DNA from: Amia ocellicauda
Lineage: Eukaryota; Chordata; Actinopteri; Amiiformes; Amiidae
NCBI RefSeq assembly: GCF_036373705.1
Contig: NC_089851.1
Location: 60,745,850-60,809,849 of the forward strand
Length of the DNA stretch: 64,000 nucleotides
Direction of reading: 5' to 3'
Both the position numbers and the translations under genes were made by a program. The notes beneath the pieces are model-generated. The model did no database searches. It was given only the letters and a program-made list of their open reading frames with translations, and was not told the origin of the DNA. Of this stretch, positions 44,107 to 57,339 are shown one piece after another; within the stretch, counting starts at the first letter, position 1; every line of letters starts with the position of its first letter.

Positions 44107-45260
44107 AGGACTCTCCCACTCCCCAGTACCTTCACCCAGGCGTAAGGAACAAAACAAAACAAAACAAAACAAACAAAACAAAACAAAACAAAACAAAACA
44201 AAACAAAACAAAACAAAACAAAACAAAACAAAACAAAATCTGGATGCAGGCTGCAACAAAGGAAGCACACAGAGGTGAAAACGTAAGGTTGACGGGAGCA
44301 ACAAGCTCCCTGTTGCGACTGTCCAGGGGCGGCAATGGGAATTGGACGTTGGCCGTTAGGTGCGCGTAGCGTGTGTCCTTTTGGTTCTGGTTCTTCTTTA
44401 CAAACCGGCATCTGTCCAGTTGGCTTTCCGGTTCATTACGTCCTCTGATGGCTTTACGATAAGCCTATCTTGCAATCAGATGCTTGCCTTGCCGTCCATC
44501 CATCCATCTATCTATCTATCTATGACTCTCGATATCTAACTCTCTTGCTTGCTATCGCTCCCCCAATGGTCAGTAGCATAGTAGCATAACAGCAGATCAC
44601 GGACCACTGTCAATCAGGTGCTTGCCTTGCCGTCCATCCATCCATCCATCAATCTATCTATCTATCTATGACTCTCGATATCTAACTCTCTTGCTTGCTA
44701 TCGCTCCCCCAATGGTCAGTAGCATAGTAGCATAACAGCAGGTCACGGACCACTGTCAATCAGGTGCTTGCCTTGCCGTCCATCCATCCATCCATCTATC
44801 TATCTATCTATCTATGACTCTCGATATCTAACTCTCTTGCTTGCTATCGCTCCCCCAATGGTCAGTAGCATAGTAGCATAACAGCAGATCACGGACCACT
44901 GTCAATCAGATGCTTGCCTTGCCGTCCATCCATCCATGTATCTATCTATCTATCTATCTATGACTCTCGATATCTAACTCTCTTGCTTGCTATCGCTCCC
45001 CCAATGGTCAGTAGCATAGTAGCATAACAGCAGATCACGGACCACTGTCAATCAGGTGCTTGCCTTGCCGTCCATCCATCCATCCATCCATCTATCTATC
45101 TATCTATCTATGACTCTCGATATCTAACTCTCTTGCTTGCTATCGCTCCCCCAATGGTCACGAATGTTGCATTCAACGACAAAGAAAATCGTGTGCTGGA
45201 AATGATTTCTGGCAACTGTGAAGGAACTGCACGACTGCAGCAACCGCAACACCCCTGTCT

Positions 45261-45334
45261 GTCTCTGTGGCGCAATCGGTCAGCGCGTTCGGCTGTTAAC
45301 CGAAAGGATGGTGGTTCGAATCCACCCAGGGACG
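45261..45334 (+). tRNA. tRNA-Asn(GTT), array copy 11
   Basis: Consensus gene with TTTT terminator. Confidence 0.95.
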
Positions 45335-45498
45335 GCCCACTTTTCCCCCCGCCCCTTGTTATTGTTTCTACTTCTGGCGGTCAGTTTGCCAGACTGCGGC
45401 TACAGTAACCTTAAGCTGCTTGCTGCGGACGGCCATCTTGCAAAAATGTATCGAGGGTTTAGAAACTTCCTTTCCATTGCCTAGGCCAACATAAACCA

Positions 45499-45572
45499 AG
45501 GCACTGCTGGGAGTCGAACCCAGGGTTTCCTATTTACAAGACAGGCGCTTTGACCAACTAAGCCACGGTGTC
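45499..45572 (-). tRNA. tRNA-Thr(TGT)-like, array copy 11
   Basis: Consensus Thr-like sequence. Its 5' flank shares CCCAGGTGTAAGG only with copy 12. Confidence 0.72.
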
Positions 45573-46601
45573 AGGACTCTCCCACTCCCCAGTACCTTCA
45601 CCCAGGTGTAAGGAACAAAACAAAACAAAACAAAACAAAACAAAACAAAACAAAACAAAACAAAACAAAACAAAACAAAACAAAACAAAACAAAACAAAA
45701 CAAAACAAAACAAAACAAAACAAAATCTGGATGCAGGCTGCAACAAAGGAAGCACACAGAGGTGAAAACGTAAGGTTGACGGGAGCAACAAGCTCCCTGT
45801 TGCGACTGTCCAGGGGCGGCAATGGGAATTGGACGTTGGCCGTTAGGAGCGCGTAGCGCGTGTCCTTTGGGTTCTGGTTCTTCTTTACAAACCGGCATCT
45901 GTCCAGTTGGCTTTCCGGTTCATTACGTCCTCTGATGGCTTTACGATAAGCCTATCTTGCAATCAGATGCTTGCCTTGCTGTCCATCCATCCATCTATCT
46001 ATCTATCTATGACTCTCGATATCTAACTCTCTTGCTTGCTATCGCTCCCCCAATGGTCAGTAGCATAGTAGCATAACAGCAGATCACGGACCACTGTCAA
46101 TCAGGTGCTTGCCTTGCCGTCCATCCATCCATCCATCTATCTATCTATCTATCTATGACTCTCGATATCTAACTCTCTTGCTTGCTATCGCTCCCCCAAT
46201 GGTCAGTAGCATAGTAGCATAACAGCAGGTCACGGACCACTGTCAATCAGGTGCTTGCCTTGCCGTCCATCCATCCATCCATCTATCTATCTATCTATCT
46301 ATGACTCTCGATATCTAACTCTCTTGCTTGCTATCGCTCCCCCAATGGTCAGTAGCATAGTAGCATAACAGCAGATCACGGACCACTGTCAATCAGGTGC
46401 TTGCCTTGCCGTCCATCCATCCATGTATCTATCTATCTATCTATCTATCTATGACTCTCGATATCTAACTCTCTTGCTTGCTATCGCTCCCCCAATGGTC
46501 ACGAATGTTGCATTCAACGACAAAGAAAATCGTGTGCTGGAAATGATTTCTGGCAACTGTGAAGGAACTGCACGACTGCAGCAACCGCAACACCCCCGTC
46601 T

Positions 46602-46675
46602 GTCTCTGTGGCGCAATCGGTCAGCGCGTTCGGCTGTTAACCGAAAGGATGGTGGTTCGAATCCACCCAGGGACG
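46602..46675 (+). tRNA. tRNA-Asn(GTT), array copy 12
   Basis: Consensus gene with TTTT terminator. Confidence 0.95.
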
Positions 46676-46839
46676 GCCCACTTTTCCCCCCGCCCCTTGT
46701 TATTGTTTCTACTTCTGGCGGTCAGTTTGCCAGACTGCGGCTACAGTAACCTTAAGCTGCTTGCTGCGGACGGCCATCTTGCAAAAATGTATCGAGGGTT
46801 TAGAAACTTCCTTTCCATTGCCTAGGCCAACATAAACCA

Positions 46840-46913
46840 AGGCACTGCTGGGAGTCGAACCCAGGGTTTCCTATTTACAAGACAGGCGCTTTGACCAACT
46901 AAGCCACGGTGTC
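46840..46913 (-). tRNA. tRNA-Thr(TGT)-like, array copy 12
   Basis: Consensus Thr-like sequence with the two shared acceptor mismatches. Confidence 0.72.
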
Positions 46914-48231
46914 AGGACTCTCCCACTCCCCAGTACCTTCACCCAGGTGTAAGGAGCAAAACAAAACAAAACAAAACAAAACAAAACAAAACAAAACAAA
47001 ACAAAACAAAACAAAACAAAACAAAACAAAACAAAACAAAACAAAACAAAACAAAACAAAACAAAACAAAATCTGGATGCAGGCTGCAACAAAGGAAGCA
47101 CACAGAGGTGAAAACGTAAGGTTGACGGGAGCAACAAGCTCCCTGTTGCGACTGTCCAGGGGCGGCAATGGGAATTGGACGTTGGCCGTTAGGAGCGCGT
47201 AGCGCGTGTCCTTTGGGTTCTGGTTCTTCTTTACAAACCGGCATCTGTCCAGTTGGCTTTCCGGTTCATTACGTCCTCTGATGGCTTTACGATAAGCCTA
47301 TCTTGCAATCAGATGCTTGCCTTGCTGTCCATCCATCCATCTATCTATCTATCTATGACTCTCGATATCTAACTCTCTTGCTTGCTATCGCTCCCCCAAT
47401 GGTCAGTAGCATAGTAGCATAACAGCAGATCACGGACCACTGTCAATCAGGTGCTTGCCTTGCCGTCCATCCATCCATCCATCTATCTATCTATCTATCT
47501 ATGACTCTCGATATCTAACTCTCTTGCTTGCTATCGCTCCCCCAATGGTCAGTAGCATAGTAGCATAACAGCAGGTCACGGACCACTGTCAATCAGGTGC
47601 TTGCCTTGCCGTCCATCCATCCATCCATCTATCTATCTATCTATCTATGACTCTCGATATCTAACTCTCTTGCTTGCTATCGCTCCCCCAATGGTCAGTA
47701 GCATAGTAGCATAACAGCAGATCACGGACCACTGTCAATCAGGTGCTTGCCTTGCCGTCCATCCATCCATCCATCTATCTATCTATCTATCTATGACTCT
47801 CGATATCTAACTCTCTTGCTTGCTATCGCTCCCCCAATGGTCAGTAGCATAGTAGCATAACAGCAGGTCACGGACCACTGTCAATCAGGTGCTTGCCTTG
47901 CCGTCCATCCATCCATCCATCTATCTATCTATCTATCTATGACTCTCGATATCTAACTCTCTTGCTTGCTATCGCTTCCCCAATGGTCAGTAGCATAGTA
48001 GCATAACAGCAGATCACGGACCACTGTCAATCAGATGCTTGCCTTGCCGTCCATCCATCCATCTATCTATCTATCTATCTATGACTCTCGATATCTAACT
48101 CTCTTGCTTGCTATCGCTCCCCCAATGGTCACGAATGTTGCATTCAACGACAAAGAAAATCGTGTGCTGGAAATGATTTCTGGCAACTGTGAAGGAACTG
48201 CACGACTGCAGCAACCGCAACACCCCCGTCT

Positions 48232-48305
48232 GTCTCTGTGGCGCAATCGGTCAGCGCGTTCGGCTGTTAACCGAAAGGATGGTGGTTCGAATCCACCCAG
48301 GGACG
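48232..48305 (+). tRNA. tRNA-Asn(GTT), array copy 13
   Basis: Consensus gene with TTTT terminator. Confidence 0.95.
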
Positions 48306-48469
48306 GCCCACTTTTCCCCCCGCCCCTTGTTATTGTTTCTACTTCTGGCGGTCAGTTTGCCAGACTGCGGCTACAGTAACCTTAAGCTGCTTGCTGCGGA
48401 CGGCCATCTTGCAAAAATGTATCGAGGGTTTAGAAACTTCCTTTCCATTGCCTAGGCCAACATAAACCA

Positions 48470-48543
48470 AGGCACTGCTGGGAGTCGAACCCAGCGTTTC
48501 CTATTTACAAGACAGGCGCTTTGACCAACTAAGCCACGGTGTC
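48470..48543 (-). tRNA. tRNA-Thr(TGT)-like, array copy 13
   Basis: One private change in the variable loop (AAACG for AAACC). Acceptor mismatches as elsewhere. Confidence 0.7.
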
Positions 48544-49290
48544 AGGACTCTCCCACTCCCCAGTACCTTCACCCAGGCGTAAGGAACAAAACAAAACAAA
48601 ACAAAACAAAACAAAACAAAACAAAACAAAACAAAACAAAACAAAACAAAACAAAACAAAACAAAACAAAACAAAACAAAACAAAACAAAACAAAACAAA
48701 ACAAAATCTGGATGCAGGCTGCAACAAAGGAAGCACACAGAGGTGAAAACGTAAGGTTGACGGGAGCAACAAGCTCCCTGTTGCGACTGTCCAGGGGCGG
48801 CAATGGGAATTGGACGTTGGCCGTTAGGTGCGCGTAGCGCGTGTCCTTTGGGTTCTGGTTCTTCTTTACAAACCGGCATCTGTCCAGTTGGCTTTCCGGT
48901 TCATTACGTCCTCTGATGGCTTTACGATAAGCCTATCTTGCAATCAGATGCTTGCCTTGCCGTCCATCCATCCATCTATCTATCTATCTATGACTCTCGA
49001 TATCTAACTCTCTTGCTTGCTATCGCTCCCCCAATGGTCAGTAGCATAGTAGCATAACAGCAGATCACGGACCACTGTCAATCAGGTGCTTGCCTTGCCG
49101 TCCATCCATCCATCCATCTATCTATCTATCTATCTATCTATGACTCTCGATATCTAACTCTCTTCCTTGCTATCGCTCCCCCAATGGTCACGTATGTTGC
49201 ATTCAACGACAAAGAAAATCGTGTGCTGGAAATGATTTCTGGCAACTGTGAAGGAACTGCACGACTGCAGCAACCACAACACCTCCGTCT

Positions 49291-49364
49291 GTTTCTGTGG
49301 CGCAATCGGTCAGCGCGTTCGGCTGTTAACCGAAAGGATGGTGGTTTGAATCCACCCAGGGACG
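49291..49364 (+). tRNA. tRNA-Asn(GTT), array copy 14, weakened
   Basis: Acceptor GTTTCTG (T-G pair at position 3), T loop TTTGAAT (C56 and B box lost), and 3' flank GCCCAAATTT, so the four-T terminator is gone. All changes are shared with copy 15. Probably inactive. Confidence 0.78.
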
Positions 49365-49528
49365 GCCCAAATTTCCCCCCGCCCCTTGTTATTGTTTCTA
49401 CTTCTGGCGGTCAGTTTGCCAGACTGCGGCTACAGTAACCTTAAGCTGCTTACTGCGGACGGCCATCTTGCAAAAATGTATCGAGGGTTTAGAAACTTCC
49501 TTTCCATTGCCTAGGCCAACATAAACCA

Positions 49529-49602
49529 AGGCACTGCTGGGAGTCGAACCCAGGGTTTCCTATTTACAAGACAGGCGCTTTGACCAACTAAGCCACGGTG
49601 TC
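49529..49602 (-). tRNA. tRNA-Thr(TGT)-like, array copy 14
   Basis: Consensus Thr-like sequence with the two shared acceptor mismatches. Confidence 0.72.
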
Positions 49603-50625
49603 AGGACTCTCCCACTCCCCAGTACCTTCACCCAGGCGTAAGGAACAAAACAAAACAAAACAAAACAAAACAAAACAAAACAAAACAAAACAAAACAAAA
49701 CAAAACAAAACAAAACAAAACAAAACAAAACAAAACAAAACAAAATCTGGATGCAGGCTGCAACAAAGGAAGCACACAGAGGTGAAAACGTAAGGTTGAC
49801 GGGAGCAACAAGCTCCCTGTTGCGACTGTCCAGGGGCGGCAATGGGAATTGGACGTTGGCCGTTAGGTGCGCGTAGCGCGTGTCCTTTGGGTTCTGGTTC
49901 TTCTTTACAAACCGGCATCTGTCCAGTTGGCTTTCCGGTTCATTACGTCCTCTGATGGCTTTACGATAAGCCTATCTTGCAATCAGATGCTTGCCTTGCC
50001 GTCCATCCATCCATCTATCTATCTATCTATCTATCTATGACTCTCGATATCTAACTCTCTTGCTTGCTATCGCTCCCCCAATGGTCAGTAGCATAGTAGC
50101 ATAACAGCAGATCACGGACCACTGTCAATCAGGTGCTTGCCTTGCCGTCCATCCATCCATCCATCTATCTATCTATCTATCTATCTATGACTCTCGATAT
50201 CTAACTCTCTTGCTTGCTATCGCTCCCCCAATGGTCAGTAGCATAGTAGCATAACAGCAGATCACGGACCACTGTCAATCAGGTGCTTGCCTTGCCGTCC
50301 ATCCATCCATCCATCTATCTATCTATCTATGACTCTCGATATCTAACTCTCTTGCTTGCTATCGCTCCCCCAATGGTCAGTAGCATAGTAGCATAACAGC
50401 AGATCACGGACCACTGTCAATCAGGTGCTTGCCTTGCCGTCCATCCATCCATCCATCTATCTATCTATCTATCTATGACTCTCGATATCTAACTCTCTTC
50501 CTTGCTATCGCTCCCCCAATGGTCACGTATGTTGCATTCAACGACAAAGAAAATCGTGTGCTGGAAATGATTTCTGGCAACTGTGAAGGAACTGCACGAC
50601 TGCAGCAACCACAACACCTCCGTCT

Positions 50626-50699
50626 GTTTCTGTGGCGCAATCGGTCAGCGCGTTCGGCTGTTAACCGAAAGGATGGTGGTTTGAATCCACCCAGGGACG
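50626..50699 (+). tRNA. tRNA-Asn(GTT), array copy 15, weakened
   Basis: Same acceptor, T-loop and terminator changes as copy 14, a direct sign that the two units were duplicated together. Confidence 0.78.
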
Positions 50700-50863
50700 G
50701 CCCAAATTTCCCCCCGCCCCTTGTTATTGTTTCTACTTCTGGCGGTCAGTTTGCCAGACTGCGGCTACAGTAACCTTAAGCTGCTTGCTGCGGACGGCCA
50801 TCTTGCAAAAATGTATCGAGGGTTTAGAAACTTCCTTTCCATTGCCTAGGCCAACATAAACCA

Positions 50864-50937
50864 AGGCACTGCTGGGAGTCGAACCCAGGGTTTCCTATTT
50901 ACAAGTCAGGCGCTTTGACCAACTAAGCCACGGTGTC
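50864..50937 (-). tRNA. tRNA-Thr(TGT)-like, array copy 15
   Basis: A private change opens the anticodon stem (CCTGA for CCTGT) in addition to the acceptor mismatches. Confidence 0.62.
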
Positions 50938-51305
50938 AGGACTCTCCCACTCCCCAGTACCTTCACCCAGGCGTAAGGAACAAAACAAAACAAAACAAAA
51001 CAACAAAACAAAACAAAACAAAACAAAACAAAACAAAATCTGGATGCAGGCTGCAACAAAGGAAGCACACAGAGGTGAAAACGTAAGGTTGACGGGAGCA
51101 ACAAGCTCCCTGTTGCGACTGTCCAGGGGCGGCAATGGGAATTGGACGTTGGCCGTTAGGTGCGCGTAGCGCGTGTCCTTTGGGTTCTGGTTCTTCTTTA
51201 CAAACCGGCATCTGTCCAGTTGGCTTTCCGGTTCATTACTTCCTCTGATGGCTTTACGATAAGCCTATCTTGCAATAAGATGCTTGCCTTGCCGTCCATC
51301 CATCC

Positions 51306-51339
<34 letters not shown>

Positions 51340-51922
51340 GACTCTCGATATCTAACTCTCTTGCTTGCTATCGCTCCCCCAATGGTCAGTAGCATAGTAG
51401 CATAACAGCAGATCACGGACCACTGTCAATCAGGTGCTTGCCTTGCCGTCCATCCATCCATCCATCTATCTATCTATCTATCTATGACTCTCGATATCTA
51501 ACTCTCTTGCTTGCTATCGCTCCCCCAATGGTCAGTAGCATAGTAGCATAACAGCAGATCACGGACCACTGTCAATCAGGTGCTTGCCTTGCCGTCCATC
51601 CATCCATCCATCTATCTATCTATCTATGACTCTCAATATCTAACTCTCTTGCTTGCTATCGCTCCCCCAATGGTCAGTAGCATAGTAGCATAACAGCAGG
51701 TCACGGACCACTGTCAATCAGGTGCTTGCCTTGCCGTCCATCCATCCATATATCTATCTATCTATCTTTCTATGACTCTCGATATCTAACTCTCTTGCTT
51801 GCTATCGCTCCCCCAATGGTCACGTATGTTGCATTCAACGACAAAGAAAATCGTGTGCTGGAAATGATTTCTGGCAACTGTGAAGGAACTGCACGACTGC
51901 AGCAACCGCAACACCTCCGTCT

Positions 51923-51996
51923 GTCTCTGTGGCGCAATCGGTCAGCGCGTTCGGCTGTTAACCGAAAGGATGGTGGATCGAATCCACCCAGGGTCG
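51923..51996 (+). tRNA. tRNA-Asn(GTT), array copy 16, weakened
   Basis: T loop ATCGAAT (T54 lost, B box GGATCGAATCC) and acceptor CAGGGTC, which unpairs position 2. Terminator kept. Confidence 0.8.
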
Positions 51997-52160
51997 GCCC
52001 ACTTTTCCCCCCGCCCCTTGTTATTGTTTCTACTTCTGGCGGTCAGTTTGCCAGACTGCGGCTACAGTAACCTTAAGCTGCTTGCTGCGGACGGCCATCT
52101 TGCAAAAATGTATCGAGGGTTTAGAAACTTCCTTTCCATTGCCTAGGCCAACATAAACCA

Positions 52161-52234
52161 AGGCACTGCTGGGAGTCGAACCCAGGGTTTCCTATTTACA
52201 AGACAGGCGCTTTGACCAACTAAGCCACGGTGTC
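52161..52234 (-). tRNA. tRNA-Thr(TGT)-like, array copy 16
   Basis: Consensus Thr-like sequence with the two shared acceptor mismatches. Confidence 0.72.
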
Positions 52235-53112
52235 AGGACTCTCCCACTCCCCAGTACCTTCACCCAGGCGTAAGGAACAAAACAAAACAAAACAAAACAA
52301 AACAAAACAAAACAAAACAAAACAAAACAAAACAAAACAAAACAAAACAAAACAAAACAAAACAAAACAAAACAAAACAAAATCTGGATGCAGGCTGCAA
52401 CAAAGGAAGCACACAGAGGTGAAAACGTAAGGTTGACGGGAGCAACAAGCTCCCTGTTGCGACTGTCCAGGGGTGGCAATGGGAATTGGACGTTGGCCGT
52501 TAGGTGCGCGTAGCGCGTGTCCTTTGGGTTCTGGTTCTTCTTTACAAACCGGCATCTGTCCAGTTGGCTTTCCGGTTCATTACGTCCTCTGATGGCTTTA
52601 CGATAAGCCTATCTTGCAATCAGATGCTTGCCTTGCCGTCCATCCATCCATCTATCTATCTATCTATGACTCTCGATATCTAACTCTCTTGCTTGCTATC
52701 GCTCCCCCAATGGTCAGTAGCATAGTAGCATAACAGCAGATCACGGACCACTGTCAATCAGGTGCTTGCCTTGCCGTCCATCCATCCATCCATCTATCTA
52801 TCTATCTATCTATCTATGACTCTCGATATCTAACTCTCTTGCTTGCTATCGCTCCCCCAATGGTCAGTAGCATAGTAGCATAACAGCAGATCACGGACCA
52901 CTGTCAATCAGGTGCTTGCCTTGCCGTCCATCCATCCATGTATCTATCTATCTATCTATCTATGACTCTCGATATCTAACTCTCTTGCTTGCTATCGCTC
53001 CCCCAATGGTCACGTATGTTGCATTCAACGACAAAGAAAATCGTGTGCTGGAAATGATTTCTGGCAACTGTGAAGGAACTGCACGACTGCAGCAACCGCA
53101 ACACCTCCGTCT

Positions 53113-53186
53113 GTCTCTGTGGCGCAATCGGTCAGCGCGTTTGGCTGTTAACCGAAAGGATGGTGGTTCGAATCCACCCAGGGACG
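53113..53186 (+). tRNA. tRNA-Asn(GTT), array copy 17
   Basis: One change, TTTGG in the anticodon stem, giving a T-G pair; otherwise consensus, with TTTT terminator. Confidence 0.92.
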
Positions 53187-53350
53187 GCCCACTTTTCCCC
53201 CCGCCCCTTGTTATTGTTTCTACTTCTGGCGGTCAGTTTGCCAGACTGCGGCTACAGTAACCTTAAGCTGCTTGCTGCGGACGGCCATCTTGCAAAAATG
53301 TATCGAGGGTTTAGAAACTTCCTTTCCATTGCCTAGGCCAACATAAACCA

Positions 53351-53424
53351 AGGCACTGCTGGGAGTCGAACCCAGGGTTTCCTATTTACAAGACAGGCGC
53401 TTTGACCAACTAAGCCACGGTGTC
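53351..53424 (-). tRNA. tRNA-Thr(TGT)-like, array copy 17
   Basis: Consensus Thr-like sequence with the two shared acceptor mismatches. Confidence 0.72.
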
Positions 53425-54419
53425 AGGACTCTCCCACTCCCCAGTACCTTCACCCAGGCGTAAGGAACAAAACAAAACAAAACAAAACAAAACAAAACAA
53501 AACAAAACAAAACAAAACAAAACAAAACAAAACAAAACAAAACAAAATCTGGATGAAGGCTGCAACAAAGGAAGCACACAGAGGTGAAAACGTAATTTTG
53601 ACGGGAGCAACAAGCTCCCTGTTGCGACTGTCCAGGGGCGGCAATGGGAATTGGACGTTGGCCGTTAGGTGCGCGTAGCGCGTGTCCTTTGGGTTCTGGT
53701 TCTTCTTTACAAACCGGCATCTGTCCAGTTGGCTTTCCGGTTCATTACGTCCTCTGATGGCTTTACGATAAGCCTATCTTGCAATCAGATGCTTGCCTTG
53801 CCGTCCATCCATCCATCTATCTATCTATCTATGACTCTCGATATCTAACTCTCTTGCTTGCTATCGCTCCCCCAATGGTCAGTAGCATAGTAGCATAACA
53901 GCAGATCACGGACCACTGTCAATCAGGTGCTTGCCTTGCCGTCCATCCATCCATCCATCTACCTATCTATCTATCTATGACTCTCGATATCTAACTCTCT
54001 TGCTTGCTATCGCTCCCCCAATGGTCAGTAGCATAGTAGCATAACAGCAGGTCACGGACCACTGTCAATCAGGTGCTTGCCTTGCCGTCCATCCATCCAT
54101 CCATCTATCTATCTATCTATCTATGACTCTCGATATCTAACTCTCTTGCTTGCTATCGCTCCCCCAATGGTCAGTAGCATAGTAGCATAACAGCAGATCA
54201 CGGACCACTGTCAATCAGGTGCTTGCCTTGCCGTCCATCCATCCATGTATCTATCTATCTATCTATCTATGAATCTCGATATCTAACTCTCTTGCTTGCT
54301 ATCGCTCCCCCAATGGTCACGTATGTTGCATTCAACGACAAAGAAAATCGTGTGCTGGAAATGATTTCTGGCAACTGTGAAGGAACTGCACGACTGCAGC
54401 AACTGCAGCACCTCCGTCT

Positions 54420-54493
54420 GTCTCTGTGGCGCAATCGGTCAGCTCGTTCGGCTGTTAACCGAAAGGATGGTAATTCGAATCCACCCAGGGACG
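54420..54493 (+). tRNA. tRNA-Asn(GTT), array copy 18, weakened
   Basis: D stem GCTC for GCGC, and T stem GGTAA for GGTGG, which breaks two T-stem pairs. This is the most diverged Asn copy of the array. Terminator kept (GCCCGCTTTT). Confidence 0.75.
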
Positions 54494-54657
54494 GCCCGCT
54501 TTTCCCCCCGCCCCTTGTTATTGTTTCTACTTCTGGCGGTCAGTTTGCCAGACTGCGGCTACAGTAACCTTAAGCTGCTTGCTGCGGACGGCCATCTTGC
54601 AAAAATGTATTGAGGGTTTAGAAACTTCCTTTCCATTGCCTAGGCCAACATAAACCA

Positions 54658-54731
54658 AGGCACTGCTGGGAGTCGAACCCAGGGTTTTCTATTTACAAGA
54701 CAGGCGCTTTGACCAACTAAGCCATGGTGTC
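54658..54731 (-). tRNA. tRNA-Thr(TGT)-like, array copy 18
   Basis: Further damaged: acceptor GACACCA (position 7 unpaired) and anticodon stem ATAGA. It sits beside the most diverged Asn copy. Confidence 0.6.
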
Positions 54732-55146
54732 AGGACTCTCCCACTCCCCAGTACCTTCACCCAGGCGTAAGGAACAAAACAAAACAAAACAAAACAAAAC
54801 AAAACAAAACAAAACAAAACAAAACAAAACAAAACAAAACAAAACAAAACAAAACAAAACAAAACAAAACAAAACAAAATCTGGATGCAGGCTGCAACAA
54901 AGGAAGCACACAGAGGTGAAAACGTAAGGTTGACGGGAGCAACAAGCTCCCTGTTGCGACTGTCCAGGGGCGGCAATGGGAATTGGACGTTGGCCGTTAG
55001 GTGCGCGTAGTGCGTGTCCTTTGGGTTCTGGTTCTTCTTTACAAACCGGCATCTGTCCAGTTGGCTTTCCGGTTCATTACGTCCTCTGATGGCTTTACGA
55101 TAAGCCTATCTTGCAATCAGATGCTTGCCTTGCCGTCCATCCATCC

Positions 55147-55180
<34 letters not shown>

Positions 55181-55917
55181 GACTCTCGATATCTAACTCT
55201 CTTGCTTGCTATCGCTCCCCCAATGGTCAGTAGCATAGTAGCATAACAGCAGATCACGGACCACTGTCAATCAGGTGCTTGCCTTGCCGTCCATCCATCC
55301 ATCCATCTATCTATCTATCTATCTATGACTCTCGATATCTAACTCTCTTGCTTGCTATCGCTCCCCCAATGGTCAGTAGCATAGTAGCATAACAGCAGAT
55401 CACGGACCACTGTCAATCAGGTGCTTGCCTTGCCGTCCATCCATCCATCCATCTATCTATCTATCTATCTATGACTCTCGATATCTAACTCTCTTGCTTG
55501 CTATCGCTCCCCCAATGGTCAGTAGCATAGTAGCATAACAGCAGATCACGGACCACTGTCAATCAGGTGCTTGCCTTGCCGTCCATCCATCCATCCATCT
55601 ATCTATCTATCTATCTATCTATGACTCTCGATATCTAACTCGCTTGCTTGCTATCGCTCCCCCAATGGTCAGTAGCATAGTAGCATAACAGCAGATCACG
55701 GACCACTGTCAATCAGGTGCTTGCCTTGCCGTCCATCCATCCATGTATCTATCTATCTATCTATCTATGACTCTCGATATCTAACTCTCTTGCTTGCTAT
55801 CGCTCCCCCAATGGTCACGTATGTTGCATTCAACGACAAAGAAAATCGTGTGCTGGAAATGATTTCTGGCAACTGTGAAGGAACTGCACGACTGCAGCAA
55901 CCGCAACACCTCCGTAT

Positions 55918-55991
55918 GTCTCTGTGGCGCAATCGGTCAGCGCGTTCGGCTGTTAACCGAAAGGATGGTGGTTCGAATCCACCCAGGGACG
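55918..55991 (+). tRNA. tRNA-Asn(GTT), array copy 19
   Basis: Consensus gene with TTTT terminator. One change lies just upstream (CCGTATGTCTC). Confidence 0.95.
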
Positions 55992-56155
55992 GCCCACTTT
56001 TCCCCCCGCCCCTTGTTATTGTTTCTACTTCTGGCGGTCAGTTTGCCAGACTGCGGCTACAGTAACCTTAAGCTGCTTGCTGCGGACGGCCATCTTGCAA
56101 AAATGTATCGAGGGTTTAGAAACTTCCTTTCCATTGCCTAGGCCAACATAAACCA

Positions 56156-56229
56156 AGGCACTGCTGGGAGTCGAACCCAGGGTTTCCTATTTACAAGACA
56201 GGCGCTTTGACCAACTAAGCCACGGTGTC
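56156..56229 (-). tRNA. tRNA-Thr(TGT)-like, array copy 19
   Basis: Consensus Thr-like sequence with the two shared acceptor mismatches. Confidence 0.72.
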
Positions 56230-57265
56230 AGGACTCTCCCGCTCCCCAGTACCTTCACCCAGGCGTAAGGAACAAAACAAAACAAAACAAAACAAAACAA
56301 AACAAAACAAAACAAAACAAAACAAAACAAAACAAAACAAAACAAAACAAAACAAAACAAAACAAAACAAAACAAAATCTGGATGCAGGCTGCAACAAAG
56401 GAAGCACACAGAGGTGAAAACGTAAGGTTGACGGGAGCAACAAGCTCCCTGTTGCGACTGTCCAGGGGCGGCAATGGGAATTGGACGTTGGCCGTTAGGT
56501 GCGCGTAGCGCGTGTCCTTTGGGTTCTGGTTCTTCTTTACAAACCGGCATCTGTCCAGTTGGCTTTCCGGTTCATTACGTCCTCTGATGGCTTTACGATA
56601 AGCCTATCTTGCAATCAGATGCTTGCCTTGCCGTCCATCCATCCATCTATCTATCTATCTATCTATCTATGACTCTCGATATCTAACTCTCTTGCTTGCT
56701 ATCGCTCCCCCAATGGTCAGTAGCATAGTAGCATAACAGCAGATCACGGACCACTGTCAATCAGGTGCTTGCCTTGCCGTCCATCCATCCATCCATCTAT
56801 CTATCTATCTATCTATGACTCTCGATATCTAACTCTCTTGCTTGCTATCGCTCCCCCAATGGTCAGTAGCATAGTAGCATAACAGCAGATCACGGACAAC
56901 TGTCAATCAGGTGCTTGCCTTGCCGTCCATCCATCCATCCATCTTTCTATCTATCTATCTATCTATCTATGACTCTCGATATCTAACTCGCTTGCTTGCT
57001 ATCGCTCCCCCAATGGTCAGTAGCATAGTAGCATAACAGCAGATCACGGACCACTGTCAATCAGGTGCTTGCCTTGCCGTCCATCCATCCATGTATCTAT
57101 CTATCTATCTATCTATGACTCTCGATATCTAACTCTCTTGCTTGCTATCGCTCCCCCAATGGTCACGTATGTTGCATTCAACGACAAAGAAAATCGTGTG
57201 CTGGAAATGATTTCTGGCAACTGTGAAGGAACTGCACGACTGCAGCAACCGCAACACCTCCGTCT

Positions 57266-57339
57266 GTCTCTGTGGCGCAATCGGTCAGCGCGTTCGGCTG
57301 TTAACCGAAAGGATGGTGGTTCGAATCCACCCAGGGACG
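57266..57339 (+). tRNA. tRNA-Asn(GTT), array copy 20
   Basis: Consensus gene with TTTT terminator. Confidence 0.95.
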
